Part shown: positions 47,166-58,990 of the stretch, piece after piece
Layout: every line of letters starts with the position of its first letter
How positions within the stretch are numbered: position 1 is the stretch's first letter
NCBI GenBank assembly: GCA_022925895.1
Contig: JAKSYS010000156.1
Location: forward strand, 1 to 64,000
Direction: 5' to 3'
From: Fragilaria crotonensis
Lineage: Eukaryota > Bacillariophyta > Fragilariophyceae > Fragilariales > Fragilariaceae
DNA: 64,000 nt
Program-made: the position numbers and the translations under genes
The notes under the pieces: model-generated
The model's input: the letters and a program-made list of their open reading frames with translations, nothing else
Told to the model about the DNA's origin: nothing
Databases searched by the model: none

Positions 47166-48835
47166 GTCCTACTCGATCAAACGAACTACCTGCTACTCCG
47201 TACGTTGTATAGTGCCCATGCAAGTCGTGAGAAACCACAGCATATGTTGGGTAGATGATGAACAGCAGTTGCATTTGCAAGCTCAGTATGTTCTCCGTAA
47301 CCATGTACGTCGTTTGTCCTTGTCGCGGTGTAGAGGTTGTGAAAGCCACCAGCCACACTAATGGCTGGTTGTGACGAAACTGGTACAGCGGAGTGCGAGC
47401 ACTATCCCATCGTGTATGCGGTGTGCGGGAAGTGTGTCACTCTCCCGCCTCAGATGCGCGCGACATTATAGGTCAAAGTGATGTCATACCAGGGTAAGTG
47501 AACTCGGAGTGCGCACATCCAAATGGGGTTGCTAAATCGCCATGGCAACGACGTAGAGAGGGATGTTCCGGTGACACAACCACAGAAGCAGAAATGCTGT
47601 TGGTTGCAACACTCAACATCGGCACAAATGCATAAGTCCCTCCCGTCACGTCCTCCGGGACCTAGTACCTTGTACATGTGTACTACTACAGCCTTTATCT
47701 ACTATGGACAACAAGGTGTGGATTTGAGGGTGGTTCTGAGCATGTGGCTGATATTGAAGTGTCACAGAACGAGCCTACACATAAGTTTCGCTTTTGCTTG
47801 AAGCTTGTTTCGGTAACTTCAACAGCTTTGTGGCGATCCGGAAGACCTTACAATTTGGCCTTCTTGCAAGTCTGCTGCACCATTTTGATGCAGCAATTCA
47901 CTATCATGGTGGGACGGCAAATATGGCAAATAATAATTTTGTCCAGCATGAGGGTGGTGACAATGCAAGTATGGCACCATCACCACTGAGTCTTTCTCTG
48001 GTGTTCTGAAACAAGATGATACTAAATCTAAAACAGTTTGTGAAGGTCTAATTGGAATTCCACCACATGTTGTACAATTAGCACAATTGAAACAATTGCA
48101 GCAATCTGTTGCTAGTATGAGACTGACAATTATTGAAGGATCAATCAACTGCTGGATGACAGAACTAGCAATGGCAGAACTATCTTGGAAACAATTCTCT
48201 ATGATATTGGTGATAGACTTCTGATGGACGTTTGCTATGCAGGGGAGTTTCTCACTGGAGTAGCAGGCCAGCAGCTACAAATAGTACCGCAGATTCCAAT
48301 TGGAACAAGGTTGTATGAAGGAATGGATGATGGTGGAATGACCATGCACCACAATCTTTGGCTACACAAAAGTAAATTCTGTCGTGTCCCACCAAATTGG
48401 ACCTTTCCATAATGCAATATGTATTAGGCACACAAATTTTGGTACGCACAAAATACCACAACAGGACAATGCGCGTTGCGATGGCTGCTTATCGGTGGCT
48501 GACTAAGAATGTCGGCTTTTGATGTGGCGGTTTGATGAGGCTGCAAGGCAAGTTGGTTTGTTGCAAAGGACCATGACAGAGATGGATTACAATGATGCAA
48601 TAATTGCAACAATTGAATCCCTAGTAGGAGTTCCATTGGACACCAATACAGGCTGTCAATGGCATGCCTCTTGCTGAAAGGTTAAAATGGACTCAGTATT
48701 TATAACTGCTGGTGCCTGACAAGCAACGACCAACTCGAGAGGCACATCAGACCACGTATGAAAAAACAGGACAAGAAAGGGCATAATGATACTAGGAGCA
48801 CCACTGTCACATCCTGACTCTATTTGTCTAGTACT
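47166..48835. other. Decayed repeat-like DNA
   Basis: Broken plus-strand frames at 47680-48420 and 48530-48660 have a coding-like composition (for example LLASLLHHFDAAIHYHGGTA and VPPNWTFP). They may come from a mobile element of unknown class. There are too many stops to call a gene. Confidence 0.4.
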
Positions 48836-49440
48836 CAGATTGTTCTCAAGTCGATTGCTTGAAAATTCCATTTTCCTCTACTGGCAACAACATTGCACCA
48901 ACCGGACTCTATTTTTTGACCGCAAATGGGAGCGACCACAAGTCAATCAGCCCTCTGTGGTTTGAAGAATTTGAAACAGAGCCTTGGTTCTGTCCACATA
49001 GATTGGTCTCAAATTGATTGCTTGTAAACTCCATTTTCCTCTAGTACTCGAGAAAACATGGCACCACCCGAACTCAATTTCTTGACCACAAACGGGACCA
49101 CAAGTCAATCAATTCTTGTTGGTTTGAAGAATTTGAAACAGATCCTAGGCCAGGAAAATATCTCAAAACTTTCTGTCCACTCAGATTGGTCTCAAGTCGA
49201 TTGTTTGAAAATTCCATTTTCCTCCACTCTCGATATCATTGCTCCACCCAGACTCTATTTCTTGACTATAAACGGGACCACAAGTCAATCAATTCTTGTT
49301 GGTTTGTAGAATTTGAAACAGATCCTAAGTCAGGAAAGTATCGCAGAACTTTCTGTCTACTCCGATTGGTGGTCTCAAGTCGATTGTTTGAAAATTCCAT
49401 TTTCGCGATAAGATCGCACCACCCGGACTCTATTTCTTTT
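48836..49440. repeat. Tandem array of about 165-183-bp units
   Basis: Four starts of the block GATTG(G/T)TCTCAA(G)TCGATTG occur at about 48838, 49001, 49184 and 49364, spaced 163, 183 and 180 bp. Units also share CCATTTTCCTC, CGGGACCACAAGTCAATCA and TTTGAAGAATTTGAAACAGA blocks. The second and third units stay in one open frame (49058-49309), giving a repeated FLTTNGTTSQSILVGL-like peptide, but no gene is supported. Confidence 0.85.
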
Positions 49441-50133
49441 AACAAGAAGCCCGACTCATGTGCGACTCATTGTGCTCGATGCATTTACGACGCTTATAAT
49501 ATTTGTTGTTTTCCTAAGATCAGCAGTGTGTGGTGGCACCAGTTGGGGCCACCAAACTCTGCGTTGGGACTTTCGGTAGGGTGGGGGATGATTGCCCATC
49601 CGAATCTCAGTATGTACATTTTGTACCAACAGTAAATTTGGTTGATAAGAAGTAACAAGTAGTAGGACTACAGTACTCAGAGCATACAAAACGAATTGTG
49701 AAGTAGAACTCGACATCATGTGCTGTCAGGTGTGCTACGTACTGTATATACCAGGTACTCTATCAGCACATTTTGTACTTCGTACATAGCTCGTATCACA
49801 TATCACATTTCAACCATCAACCATCACACCCCAATTTCAACTGTACTGGACGGCTCCGTACTGGACGATCTCAAATCTCAACACTTCTGATTTGATCGCT
49901 AAATTTTTGCATGCTGCTGTTCAATCGACGAAGACGTGCACAGTGCAAACTGCACACACGGCACCCACGATCTACTCACGGAACTCGCTGCTACGGCTAC
50001 AACCGCAGCCTTTGACACGCTGATTTCGAAAAAAAATCGTACGTCACCCTCCACGTACTTCTCTCAAGATCTCATTGCACGGCTACCGGATAGATCCACA
50101 ATAAACGAAGCGGTCCTCATACAATTCATCAAC
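49441..50133. other. Spacer and leader of the acyl carrier protein gene
   Basis: Positions 49660-49800 carry GTAC-type words (CTACGTACTGTATATACC, TTGTACTTCGTACATAG). The region from 49936 is open in frame with the plastid ACP but lacks support as protein. It probably holds the promoter and 5' UTR. Confidence 0.5.
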
Positions 50134-50469
50134 ATGAAGATCATTGCTCTCCTCACCACTATCGCCTCCGCATCTGCGTTCGCCCCTAACGCCGCCTTCT
50201 CCCGTGGCCTTACTTCAGTTGCGGCTGTCATGACTGATGAGCAATTCACTACCCTTCAGTCGATCATCTCCGACCAACTCGATGTCGATGTGGAGAAGGT
50301 CGTTAAGGAGGCTTCCTTTACTGACGACCTTGACGCCGACTCTTTGGATGTTGTTGAGATGGTCATGTCGATTGAGGAGACCTTCGGGATCGAAATTGAA
50401 GACGAGGCAGCTTCCTCCATCAAGACGGTTGGTGATGTCTGCAACTACCTTGAAGAAACCTTGAAGTAG
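50134..50469 (+). CDS. ACP: Plastid acyl carrier protein
   Basis: The single exon encodes 111 residues. The N terminus [20 protein letters not shown] is a signal peptide ending at an ASAFAP motif, the signature of nucleus-encoded plastid proteins in diatoms and relatives: the signal peptide crosses the ER and the Phe after cleavage directs entry through the inner plastid membranes. The mature part (about 80 residues) is a type II ACP. The [20 protein letters not shown] motif contains the Ser that carries 4'-phosphopantetheine, and helices flank it. The protein is acidic, as usual. It shuttles acyl groups in plastid fatty-acid synthesis. An in-frame upstream extension exists but lacks targeting logic. 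No intron is seen. Confidence 0.96.
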   Translation: MKIIALLTTIASASAFAPNAAFSRGLTSVAAVMTDEQFTTLQSIISDQLDVDVEKVVKEASFTDDLDADSLDVVEMVMSIEETFGIEIEDEAASSIKTVGDVCNYLEETLK

Positions 50470-53400
50470 ATGCCCACGTTGTCTATCGCTAAGAATAGAC
50501 AAACTCCAGTATCATCCATAGAATCATCATCATTTGTTCTGTATTTTCAATACAATCATAGACCTATGTTTAGTATCAGCCGTGAAACCACGGCAATTGC
50601 CATGCCTGCTGCGATCCTCACGTGCTACAGGCCGTGGTTTAAGTTCGTGCCAAAACTCAACACTGGAGGCCTGTGGTTTTCATTTTCAAGACTCTAGTAG
50701 AGTCTAGAGTAGTAGTCCCTATGTCCCAATACTATGTGTGCATGTACTGGTACTCGTACCGGTACTGTAACCGCTTGCTACTTGCTACCCACATTCGCCA
50801 GCCACTCGCCACCTCGCTACTCGCCATACAAGTTCCAGGTACAAGTACTGTGGTCTACTGGAAATTGGCGCAGGCGACTACAAGTACAAGTACAAGTACA
50901 AGTACAAGTACAAGTACAGGTTTAAAGTTTAAACCATACATGGAGTACTACTGGAAAACCTGGGGCGTCTTGAATTCTTCCTTAACCCGACATGACTCCC
51001 GGTTTTAGCGTTAAGGGGAGTCCGAAGTTATACATCAGTTTCTTGAATAACGTCATTAGGAATGGCTGGCATCAGTAAATGCATGATGCATGCCCAACAA
51101 ACCGTTGCAATGCAATTCATGAGAAGAAATTGTATCCAGGACATATCCATGAGAAGAATTTGTCATTTTTCTGCAAAAAAATTGTTACGGATATTGGTTG
51201 TTCACCAAGGTGGCAGAAAGAACATGAGAAGTACAATTGCTCGGGTACATGCATAAAACCTGGTAAGCAACCTCTGTGGGATAGGCAGTATAGTTACGCA
51301 TAATGAGCGCTGCATACTTGAGAACTCCATGTAACAATGCAGCATATTGCAATTAGTTTTGGCATTACAATTGAAGCAGGACCGCAGGCACTGAGTAGTA
51401 AGCAAGTGACCATGCAGAATTCGTCTTTGAGCAGCTTCTCACATTCTTTAAGCAAGGCTACTGAAATATGCTGTTGTGAAAATTGGAGATGGTCCAAGAC
51501 TTGCTTTTGAGCATGCCTAGCATACTAGGTACAGGCCACCTCAACTGGCTTAACAAATAGAGCAGATGATGGATTCTATTACAACTGGATACGATGAGCC
51601 TTGGATCCCCCAGTCCTGGGGTTGGTGCTCCATTGCACTGAGGACAAGCAATGGGAAATGGCCCTGGTGGACTTTCCAACACTATCCAACCCCATGGGGT
51701 GGTGAAAACTTTTGGCTCACGACCAGAACAGAGACTGTGTGTTATCTTACCAATCAAGCCATGAGCTCCCATGAGCAGCTTGCACAGCTTCCTGCTGCAT
51801 GATCCCTCTGATAGGAGCTCCATGGTTTCAGTTCTGAAGGCTCAAGTTTGCTTTTGACAGCATGATACATTTCTCTGGCACCACACCCACAAGGCTGCAT
51901 GCCACAGCTAATGTTTTTTGTGGAGGATGAGGACTTTCGCTTACCATCCAGACCACGAGCCTGCAGGTGGATGTGCCTAGCACCTAGCATTCATCTCCAA
52001 GATGACCAGATCCTGCGGCCCTTGGACACCTGAGATCCAGTGCACCAAAAAGGAACTAACTTTGGTCAAAAGCTGCTACAAGGCAATCCATCCTGGAGCT
52101 CACAGAACAAGCCCATGCTTGGGTGGGATCTGGACACAGTTTCCGGTACTAGCATGGAGCTACCTCACCACCATATGGAGTTCTTTTCCACCATTCTGCT
52201 GGACAACAAGGTACAACAACTGCTGACGAAGCAAGTCCCTACCTGAGAATGGCGTTAGATTCCAGTATCAGGGCAGCTTCATTTGATGTCCGCTAGTGTT
52301 TCTGGGTTGCACGGCTTGTCTTCATCCTTACAATGAACCCTCAGCACTGGGGCCTTTCACTGCTGCATTGGCCTTCACCAACACATCTTTGACGCCCTGA
52401 TCTGGGGTTTTTGCTACTACCTCTTCGACTCGCACGCTGCGCGCCCCACCCGCAAGCGCAAACTGGTCACACTCTGCATCATGGCTTACAATGATACCAG
52501 CCACTTCTGGCGTTAAAGTGTATTGCTTGTTCACCCAGCATTTCAGTCCCACATAGTAGCTAGTATCCACAACTAGTACGACACCATCATCCACCACAGA
52601 TAACCAAGGTTCTGCCTGGTATGCCACCAGCATCCAGGCAACAATGCATTCCATCTTCTATCTGAAGCAAGATAGTACCTTCACTTTCATCCCACCTGGC
52701 CCCTCAAGACAGGGTTTTGGTCACAGCAGGTTCTTGGCATCTATGCCCCACTCACATCTGTCCCCAGCAACAACAAGGAGTTACATTTTCTCCAACACTT
52801 TATCCACCGCTACCGCCGCAGCAGCCTCATTGCCTGCCAGTGACTCATTGGGTCTCAGATGATGGAGGACACTGTACTATGAGCTGTGAGGCAGATATTA
52901 ACCCACCAGATGGGGTTACCGGTGGACCCTAGTACCCTGAACTCCTTTGGCATTGCGCGTATTTGCCTCCTGTCCACCCTTTACCAAGCGTTGAAAAAAA
53001 GGATGATGCTCCTCCTCCTTCTTGAGTCAGTGCCTTGCCCATGGGAATGGTACATGGAACAGTGCAGCTGGCACAGCACGCCGCTGCTAGAATGCCCCTT
53101 GCCCTGGATGTAAGCAACAGACGGCTTTTCCATTGCCTTCTGTTTTCTTATCCATCCTGGCAAGTAAACCACCAGCAGCACCCAGAGCTGTTGATCTGTT
53201 TTGCTTCCAGGACATGGGCCTGTGGATCAGCAGCCACCAATTCTTGATCACTGACTGTCTCCTTCCGGATCACATGGTTGCAATCATTGGAACCACCCAG
53301 TTCACGTCCCAAACGAATTGCGGGGCAAAACCAATGGTCATGCCGAGTCTGGTGACCAGCATATTCTTTCTCTGCCTGGCCGCCCGGGTTCTTGTTCTAT

Positions 53401-54822
53401 GCCAGCACGGACATCCCACTCAATGCCATCAGGTCCTCTTGGAACACTACATTACAATACCTACAACCTGCCCCTGCTGCAACACCTGTCCACGCCACAA
53501 TAGTCCTCTTCCTGATCTGGGTATCAGCTCCTGGGACATGTGTCCCTGTTCCACTCATGCCAGTGGTGCCAGCATGGACGTGATGTGCTTTGCCAGAATC
53601 AATAGTGATTGGATCCACCTCTCCACTAAAAATACTGGTACCTACACATCCAGTACCAGCCAGTCATAATGAATGGTGTGGCCATTGCCATGTTTCAGGG
53701 TGGCAACTATATTGTCTTGCTAACCCCCCAGGTGAGTTGGCACCCCAAGTATTCAAATCATGAGAGTTGACAATTTCTTTGACATCATTTTTTTACTATG
53801 GACAACACAATTCAAACACTACTCAACAAGTGGGATTGATGTGTGAGACTCCAACCAAAATTGCACAACCTACCATAAAACACAGTAAGGCCATTACTGC
53901 TTAGCATCTACAATTTCTACATTTCTGTACCATCAGTTAACCATTATGGTTTACTTCTTCAAGACTCCTTTGCTAAGGCTGGACAATCCATCAGGTTTGC
54001 TTCCTCTCCCATCAAGTCCAATTGGTTGACTTCTCAATAGGGTACTCGTATACTAACCTTAAGTCTACCGTAGGCCAGTACTCGCGTACCGAACACACGA
54101 ATACTGTCACACGTTACGAGAGATCCTCCCACGAAAGTTCAGGTAAAGGGTTTCGATTTCGATATCAGGTTGTTGGTTGTTTGACGGTTGTTAATTATTC
54201 TTGTACACTATGAATTCGTAGGTATGTAGGTATACAGATGTAGAAGAATGCAATCGCGACGAGTCAGGGTTGGCTCGTAGAAAATGGCGCTATGTAATGC
54301 CGATATATGAATCCAGTATAGACGATATACACCTATTCGGATGTGCATTTAAACGGGCCTTCCTCTAAATTCTTCGACTCTTTGGCCGTTGAAAGCCGAG
54401 CGAAAATTCTTTGGACGATCACTTAGATATCTCGATTTCCGTTGGAGGTCCACCCAAAACGTGACTGAATCATTTCGAGCTCCTTCCGGAAAAGATGATC
54501 ATCTAAGAAAACGTGTAGGATGCAGCCAGGGTGAAGGTTTAGAGCCTTCACACCTCGATGGTCATGCATGCTTTTGCACATGTTTAATGAGTTGATTTGA
54601 TACGGATCAGATTCTAAATCATGCGAAATTTATTCACTCTATGGTAAAGAGAGCATACCGAAAAAATTTCACCACTTAATCTGCATAGAATTGGATGCAG
54701 CATCCGTTGCATCTATGGCTGTACAAAAAATTTGGAGTTGTAAACAGCACTTCAAAATCTCAGATACAGAAATGAACATAGGCCTGCCATACCCAGAAAA
54801 AGGCACGGATTACACATGACAC
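50470..54822. other. Long intergenic region with decayed minus-strand element
   Basis: The first 500 bp hold the ACP 3' end and GTAC-rich DNA. Between about 51450 and 53620, broken minus-strand frames have a coding-like composition, for example PFPIACPQCNGAPTPGLGDP (near 51640) and TSYYVGLKCWVNKQYTL (near 52530). These suggest an old mobile element of unidentified class, perhaps with a Cys-rich domain. From 53700 to 54822 no coding signal is seen; GTAC words recur near 54040-54080. Confidence 0.4.
50881..50916. repeat. (CAAGTA)6 microsatellite
   Basis: Six perfect hexanucleotide units are followed by a TTTAAAGTTTAAA palindrome. The unit contains the GTAC word that is so frequent in spacers of this window. 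Confidence 0.95.
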
Positions 54823-55677
54823 ATGACGCCTTCAATGGAGCCCGTTCCAGCCATGGCAAGGACTAGATCCTTACATGATCGTTTTATGAAGCCGAGGATA
54901 ACTGCAGTGTCTTCTTCGTCCCGGAAAACGAAGACTGCGCCTAACCCTGATGACATCCGCGATGGCAAACTCTTCCACATTCGAGTAACCATTGGATACT
55001 TGACGTCCCTTCGCATCGCTCAAGCTGAAAGTGCTGCTCGCGGCACACCACAAGATGAACCATTGGTCACTGCCTATGTCTCGTTTGGGTTGTCAGACGG
55101 AGATCGTGGGGAATACGACTGTGCGACGAGTTGTCCCCTAGCTCCAGATGTGTCGCGACAAAACGTCAAGTGGCCCAAGGGCGCCGACGTAAAGACAAGC
55201 AAACGTCGACTTTACTTTTCTGCTTTGCTCCGATCAGATGATTCTGCAGCCGCCCCGCTAGTGTCTCCGACCTTCGATGATGACGATTCGTCTGCCTTTC
55301 GAGCTCCCTCTGAGTATGCTCCGGAGTTTCTCAACCTCTTCATTGGGCTCAAGTGCGGCGAAGAAACTATCGTCCTTGCCGCGGCGACCCTGGTTCTGAC
55401 TGGAGAACAGGTCACGAATCAACAAATTGATCTTCCCGTGCGCAGAGTAGCCATCGTGACCGGTAACAAGCCACCAAAACGAGGTGTGATCAAGGACTCG
55501 AAGCCACTATGGAAAAAGTCAGGGTTGAAGGGTTTGTTTGGAGCCAATACCAAAGACAACGAGACAGTTCAATCGATGAAGTCTAAGGGCTCTTATTTCG
55601 CTGGCTGTAATAAGGTGTTCTCATGTGACAAAAATTCTGTTCTTCAGATCAAGTTAGATGTTATGGAAGGCCTTTAG
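54823..55677 (+). CDS. C2-like domain protein, ends at an in-frame TAG
   Basis: The ATG gives 284 residues before TAG at 55675-55677. After a basic N terminus (TRSLHDRFMKPR) the strand pattern, for example GKLFHIRVTIGYLTSL, RRLYFSALLRSD, FLNLFIGLKCGEETIVL and NSVLQIKLDVMEGL, resembles an N-terminal C2-type beta sandwich that would bind membranes or partners. This is inference from strand spacing. The same frame continues for 286 codons past the stop with no ATG for about 100 codons. The stop is followed by CAA, a context known from readthrough. Alternatively a 63-nt in-frame intron (GTGTTC...CTTTAG) could remove it. The reading NKVFSCDKNSVLQIKLDVMEG looks coding, which argues against that intron. 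Confidence 0.7.
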   Translation: MTPSMEPVPAMARTRSLHDRFMKPRITAVSSSSRKTKTAPNPDDIRDGKLFHIRVTIGYLTSLRIAQAESAARGTPQDEPLVTAYVSFGLSDGDRGEYDCATSCPLAPDVSRQNVKWPKGADVKTSKRRLYFSALLRSDDSAAAPLVSPTFDDDDSSAFRAPSEYAPEFLNLFIGLKCGEETIVLAAATLVLTGEQVTNQQIDLPVRRVAIVTGNKPPKRGVIKDSKPLWKKSGLKGLFGANTKDNETVQSMKSKGSYFAGCNKVFSCDKNSVLQIKLDVMEGL

Positions 55678-56556
55678 CAAACGAATGGACCCGCTTTGTG
55701 GGGAGATCTCGAGGACGACGAAGAGTCGTTCGGGCCCGTACCTGTCATTGACATCCCGCACGAGTGCACGGACGATTTGACCGAAAGGTACAAACACGAA
55801 TCAATCGAGGTGTTTGCATTTAAGAAAGGCACAACTATCATTTCGACTCCTGGACACGGAGAAGCCGAAGAACAAAGACCGAAGAGAGTTTCGGTAAAGC
55901 TTTCTCCCAAAAAGAATCGACAGCAACTCGATGACTTCTTGGCAGCGCCGATACTCTCAAACCAACCATTCCTATTCTGTGGTCAGGAATCCGACGTAAT
56001 ATCCGAACTGCCCATGACTTCTTCAGTAACTGAGGCTGATGACGATTCTCTGTCGTCCAGTACAGAAAGTGAGAGCTCAACCAACCTTTCAAGCATTCCT
56101 GAAAGTATGACCATGAACACCTTATCCCAAAATGAGTCGAATGTTAAGGATTCCAAGGTTACGGAAGAGGGATTATTTGAGGAAAGTACTACTGGAGAAA
56201 ATACAAGTGGTGGCGGCGACACTTCCTGCGATGAAACTTACACGGACGTCGAGTCAGCGTTGGACGCGGCCGAAGCCGCTTCGAATGTCTTGCTTCGGTA
56301 TGCAAGCAGGCTTGTAATGCCCGTTGAGGCTCTGCTAGCTGAAGATGGTTCAACCTCACGCGGGAGTTCCACGTGCGGTAGCTCCAAGGGAACTGGAATG
56401 CTTGAGTACCCCGGCAGTGCGACGTACCCAGGTGATCGCTCTCGTGAATCAACATTAGTCTCCGGCGACCAATCCACATGTTCCGGTGGTGATCGGTCTG
56501 AATCTCTCGATACGGCGAGATCAGCAACCTCGCGGTTACGGGGATGGTTTCGTTAA
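55678..56556 (+). CDS. In-frame extension of the C2-like protein: Ser-rich C-terminal region
   Basis: This stretch follows the TAG codon in the same frame. Its first codons give QTNGPALWGDLEDDEESFG, an acidic patch suggesting that translation normally continues. The remainder is rich in Ser, Thr, Asp and Glu and likely disordered. A helical stretch (SALDAAEAASNVLLRYASRL) lies near 56250-56310, and a C-terminal RGWFR end follows. Without an ATG it can hardly be an independent gene. The whole ORF would make a protein of about 577 residues if the stop is bypassed or is a sequencing variant. It converges with MRE11, 152 bp between stops. Confidence 0.55.
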   Translation, partial: QTNGPALWGDLEDDEESFGPVPVIDIPHECTDDLTERYKHESIEVFAFKKGTTIISTPGHGEAEEQRPKRVSVKLSPKKNRQQLDDFLAAPILSNQPFLFCGQESDVISELPMTSSVTEADDDSLSSSTESESSTNLSSIPESMTMNTLSQNESNVKDSKVTEEGLFEESTTGENTSGGGDTSCDETYTDVESALDAAEAASNVLLRYASRLVMPVEALLAEDGSTSRGSSTCGSSKGTGMLEYPGSATYPGDRSRESTLVSGDQSTCSGGDRSESLDTARSATSRLRGWFR

Positions 56557-56708
56557 TCAAAATTGTGTGTAGCATATGCAGGAACATGCGTTGGTGATCT
56601 ATGTTTGATTTTGTTAGGACTAGTAAGTACGGAGAGCATAGACCACAGAAAGACAGGACACAACAGGTCTAGCTTTGTCTATAACTCTTTTGTCAACGCA
56701 AAGTGGAA

Positions 56709-58990
56709 TCAGCGATGAGACATAGTGTTTGCCTCGCTCCAGTTATCGTTCATCCCAAAACTGCTACCGAACTTTTCGCCGTCGCCCCTCCTGTTCCGCG
56801 ACGACCGGGAGACTCTCGTGGAAGTACTTTTCATAGGCTTCTTCGGTTCGTCCAGTTCCTCCTCCTCTTCACCTTCTTGTAGTACCTCCTCATCATCGTC
56901 TTCCTCTTCAAAATACGACGATCGTGGCGTCGCTTGGCGCTTAGGTCGACCACGGGACTTCGGAGCAGGTGATGTTTCGCTTGGATCGTCGTCACTACCG
57001 TCTTCGACCTTACGCTTAGCCGCTGCTCGTTTCGGCGCAGAGGCAGTCCGCCCTCTCTTCGCTGTCGGTTTCACCATGTCCTCTTTGTCATCCTTGTCCA
57101 AGGGGTGTGGGGTCTCACCGTCACTGTTATCGTCCTGCTGATCGTTAGGGCGCAAAATCAACAATTTCTTCTGCTGTTTAGTAAGCATGCTGTTCGTCGC
57201 CTCAAACATGGCCTGCTTAACCTCCTTGGAAACGAATTCGTCCAGGGCAAGGTTCATTTTCGCCTCATCGATGATCTCCAATTTCTTTTCTGCATTATCC
57301 AAGTTGTCCTTGATGAGATCCTCGATCCTCATTTCGTCCCTATCTTCAGGCACCAGAGGTGTATCAAGCGCCTTGCTTGCCTTTCTTCGTTTCGCAACAG
57401 CCTTGTCACTCGCCTCTTTCTTTCGGTGAAAAAGAAGAATATCAACAGGATTACCAACAAGGCCCACGAAACGTGCGCCGAATCTCTGATTATTGAGCGT
57501 GGTGAAGCCTGAGTGCTCGACTTTTAAACGAATTAATAGCTGATCTGGCTTCTCTAACCGAAACTTCAAATGCTCCTGTTCCTCTGGGTCATTTCCTTCG
57601 GCCTTGGCATCGACAAGAAGCTCTTGGCGTTTCTCTTTCGCTTCTCGAATCAACACCTTCACCTCCGTTTCAAGAAAAGTTGCCACCTGCAGATCAATCT
57701 TGGGGTCCTCTGGGTCCATCCCATGCCCACTAAGGCTGACTTCGCCAAGCAAAAATGTTCGGACTTGTACAAGTGGTACCTTCGTCATGCGAAACTGACT
57801 ACCTCGTATGTCAAGAAAGCCGACATGCTTTCGAATTGACTCGCCAGCCGTCAGAGATGTCGCGACGGACGAGCCTGGCTGTGAAATTCGAAAGGTTCCG
57901 ACGACTGACTCGGTAGGGTCGATCAGGCATTCGTGTTCATGTCCCCAAACAATCAGATCCATCCACTCAGGAATCATGCTTTCATGGACACAATTCTTGG
58001 ATCCGCGTCCATAGTCCCGATTCTGGTGAAGTGCGAAGATATTGAACCATTCACCTTCACCTGGCCGTTGAAATCGCACCTTTTTAGATTGCCACATGCG
58101 GTTCAACCGTTCGTCTCTCAAGCTGCCCATGCCGTACAATGCCACTTGCGTATTTCCCTTTTGCAAGAGTATCGGTGCAATCTCCACCTTGTCCACTGCC
58201 TGTTGTCGACCAAAGTAATTGACAAGACTTGTGACTGATAATAGATCGAGAGCAGCAAGAAGGTCATTTCCATCACGAGTCGGATCATCATGGTTGCCGT
58301 GGATGGCAAAGATGGGCAGGTCTGTGAATGTGTGGGAGGGAGCGGGATCGGTTGAAAGTTAATGCGCACACTCTGTCAAAAGACAAAAATGATCATCCAA
58401 GTATCGGGACACATCGTGACACTCACCGACGGAGTAAAACTCTTGCAGATAGTTCGCCTCTCCGTGCGCAAAGTTGTTTTCCGACAAGATTTGAATCTGC
58501 ACTGGGTTTGGGCCCATGGTGTAACGTTTGAAAATCTCCATTGTCTTATGGAGTGTTCGACGACTTGGCTTGTTGTCATGAAACAAATCTCCGGCTAACA
58601 AGACCATGTCGGACTGATTTAGTGTGGATAAAGAAAGAATGATAACAAGAAGACCAGTCGGAGATACAGAAGGTTAGTTTAGGAAAGACACAGGGCAAAA
58701 TCTTCCCGCCGTGGCGGGCGTTGAGCTGCCTGAACTCTCATGGAGGTCTCCAGAGACAAACATGTGACCTTTTCTATTACAAGGATGCGTTGCCTTTCAG
58801 TTTTCCAATACGAACAGAAGAACACGCACCTTGTACTTTTTTTTGCCAAATACAACACTTCCTCCAGTGCTGCAAAGGAATCCAAAGCCCGCACTGGATC
58901 GCGCTCGAGATATCCAACGTGATTGTCCGTTGAAACTAGAATCCTCATCGTGTCTTCATCTGGAGAACCCAACTCATCAATGGTCGGCAT
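56709..58990 (-). CDS. MRE11: MRE11 double-strand break repair nuclease
   Basis: Three exons are inferred: 58990-58830, 58613-58427 and 58321-56709, with introns of 216 and 105 nt. About 653 residues. Metallophosphoesterase motifs are in order: ILVSTDNHVGYLERD (D22, H24), VLLAGDLFHDNKPSRRTL, IFAIHGNHDDPTRDGNDL and VWGHEHECLIDPTES, followed by the capping region (GSLRDERLNRMW earlier; FRISQPGSSVATSL later). The C-terminal third is acidic and basic in turn, with a GRPKRQATPR stretch fitting a DNA-binding tail. The protein forms the MRN complex with RAD50 and NBS1. The splice from exon 1 to exon 2 would be in frame only if the A8 run near 58835-58842 were A9, an apparent one-base loss. Intron 2 agrees in phase. 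Confidence 0.93.

Noticed and set aside
48836-49440. CRISPR-like array
   Set aside because: Unit length is about 180 bp with no short identical repeats and unique spacers, in a eukaryotic context.
49936-50133. 66-residue N-terminal extension of the acyl carrier protein
   Set aside because: The plastid signal peptide starts at the ATG at 50134. A leading extension would disrupt it.
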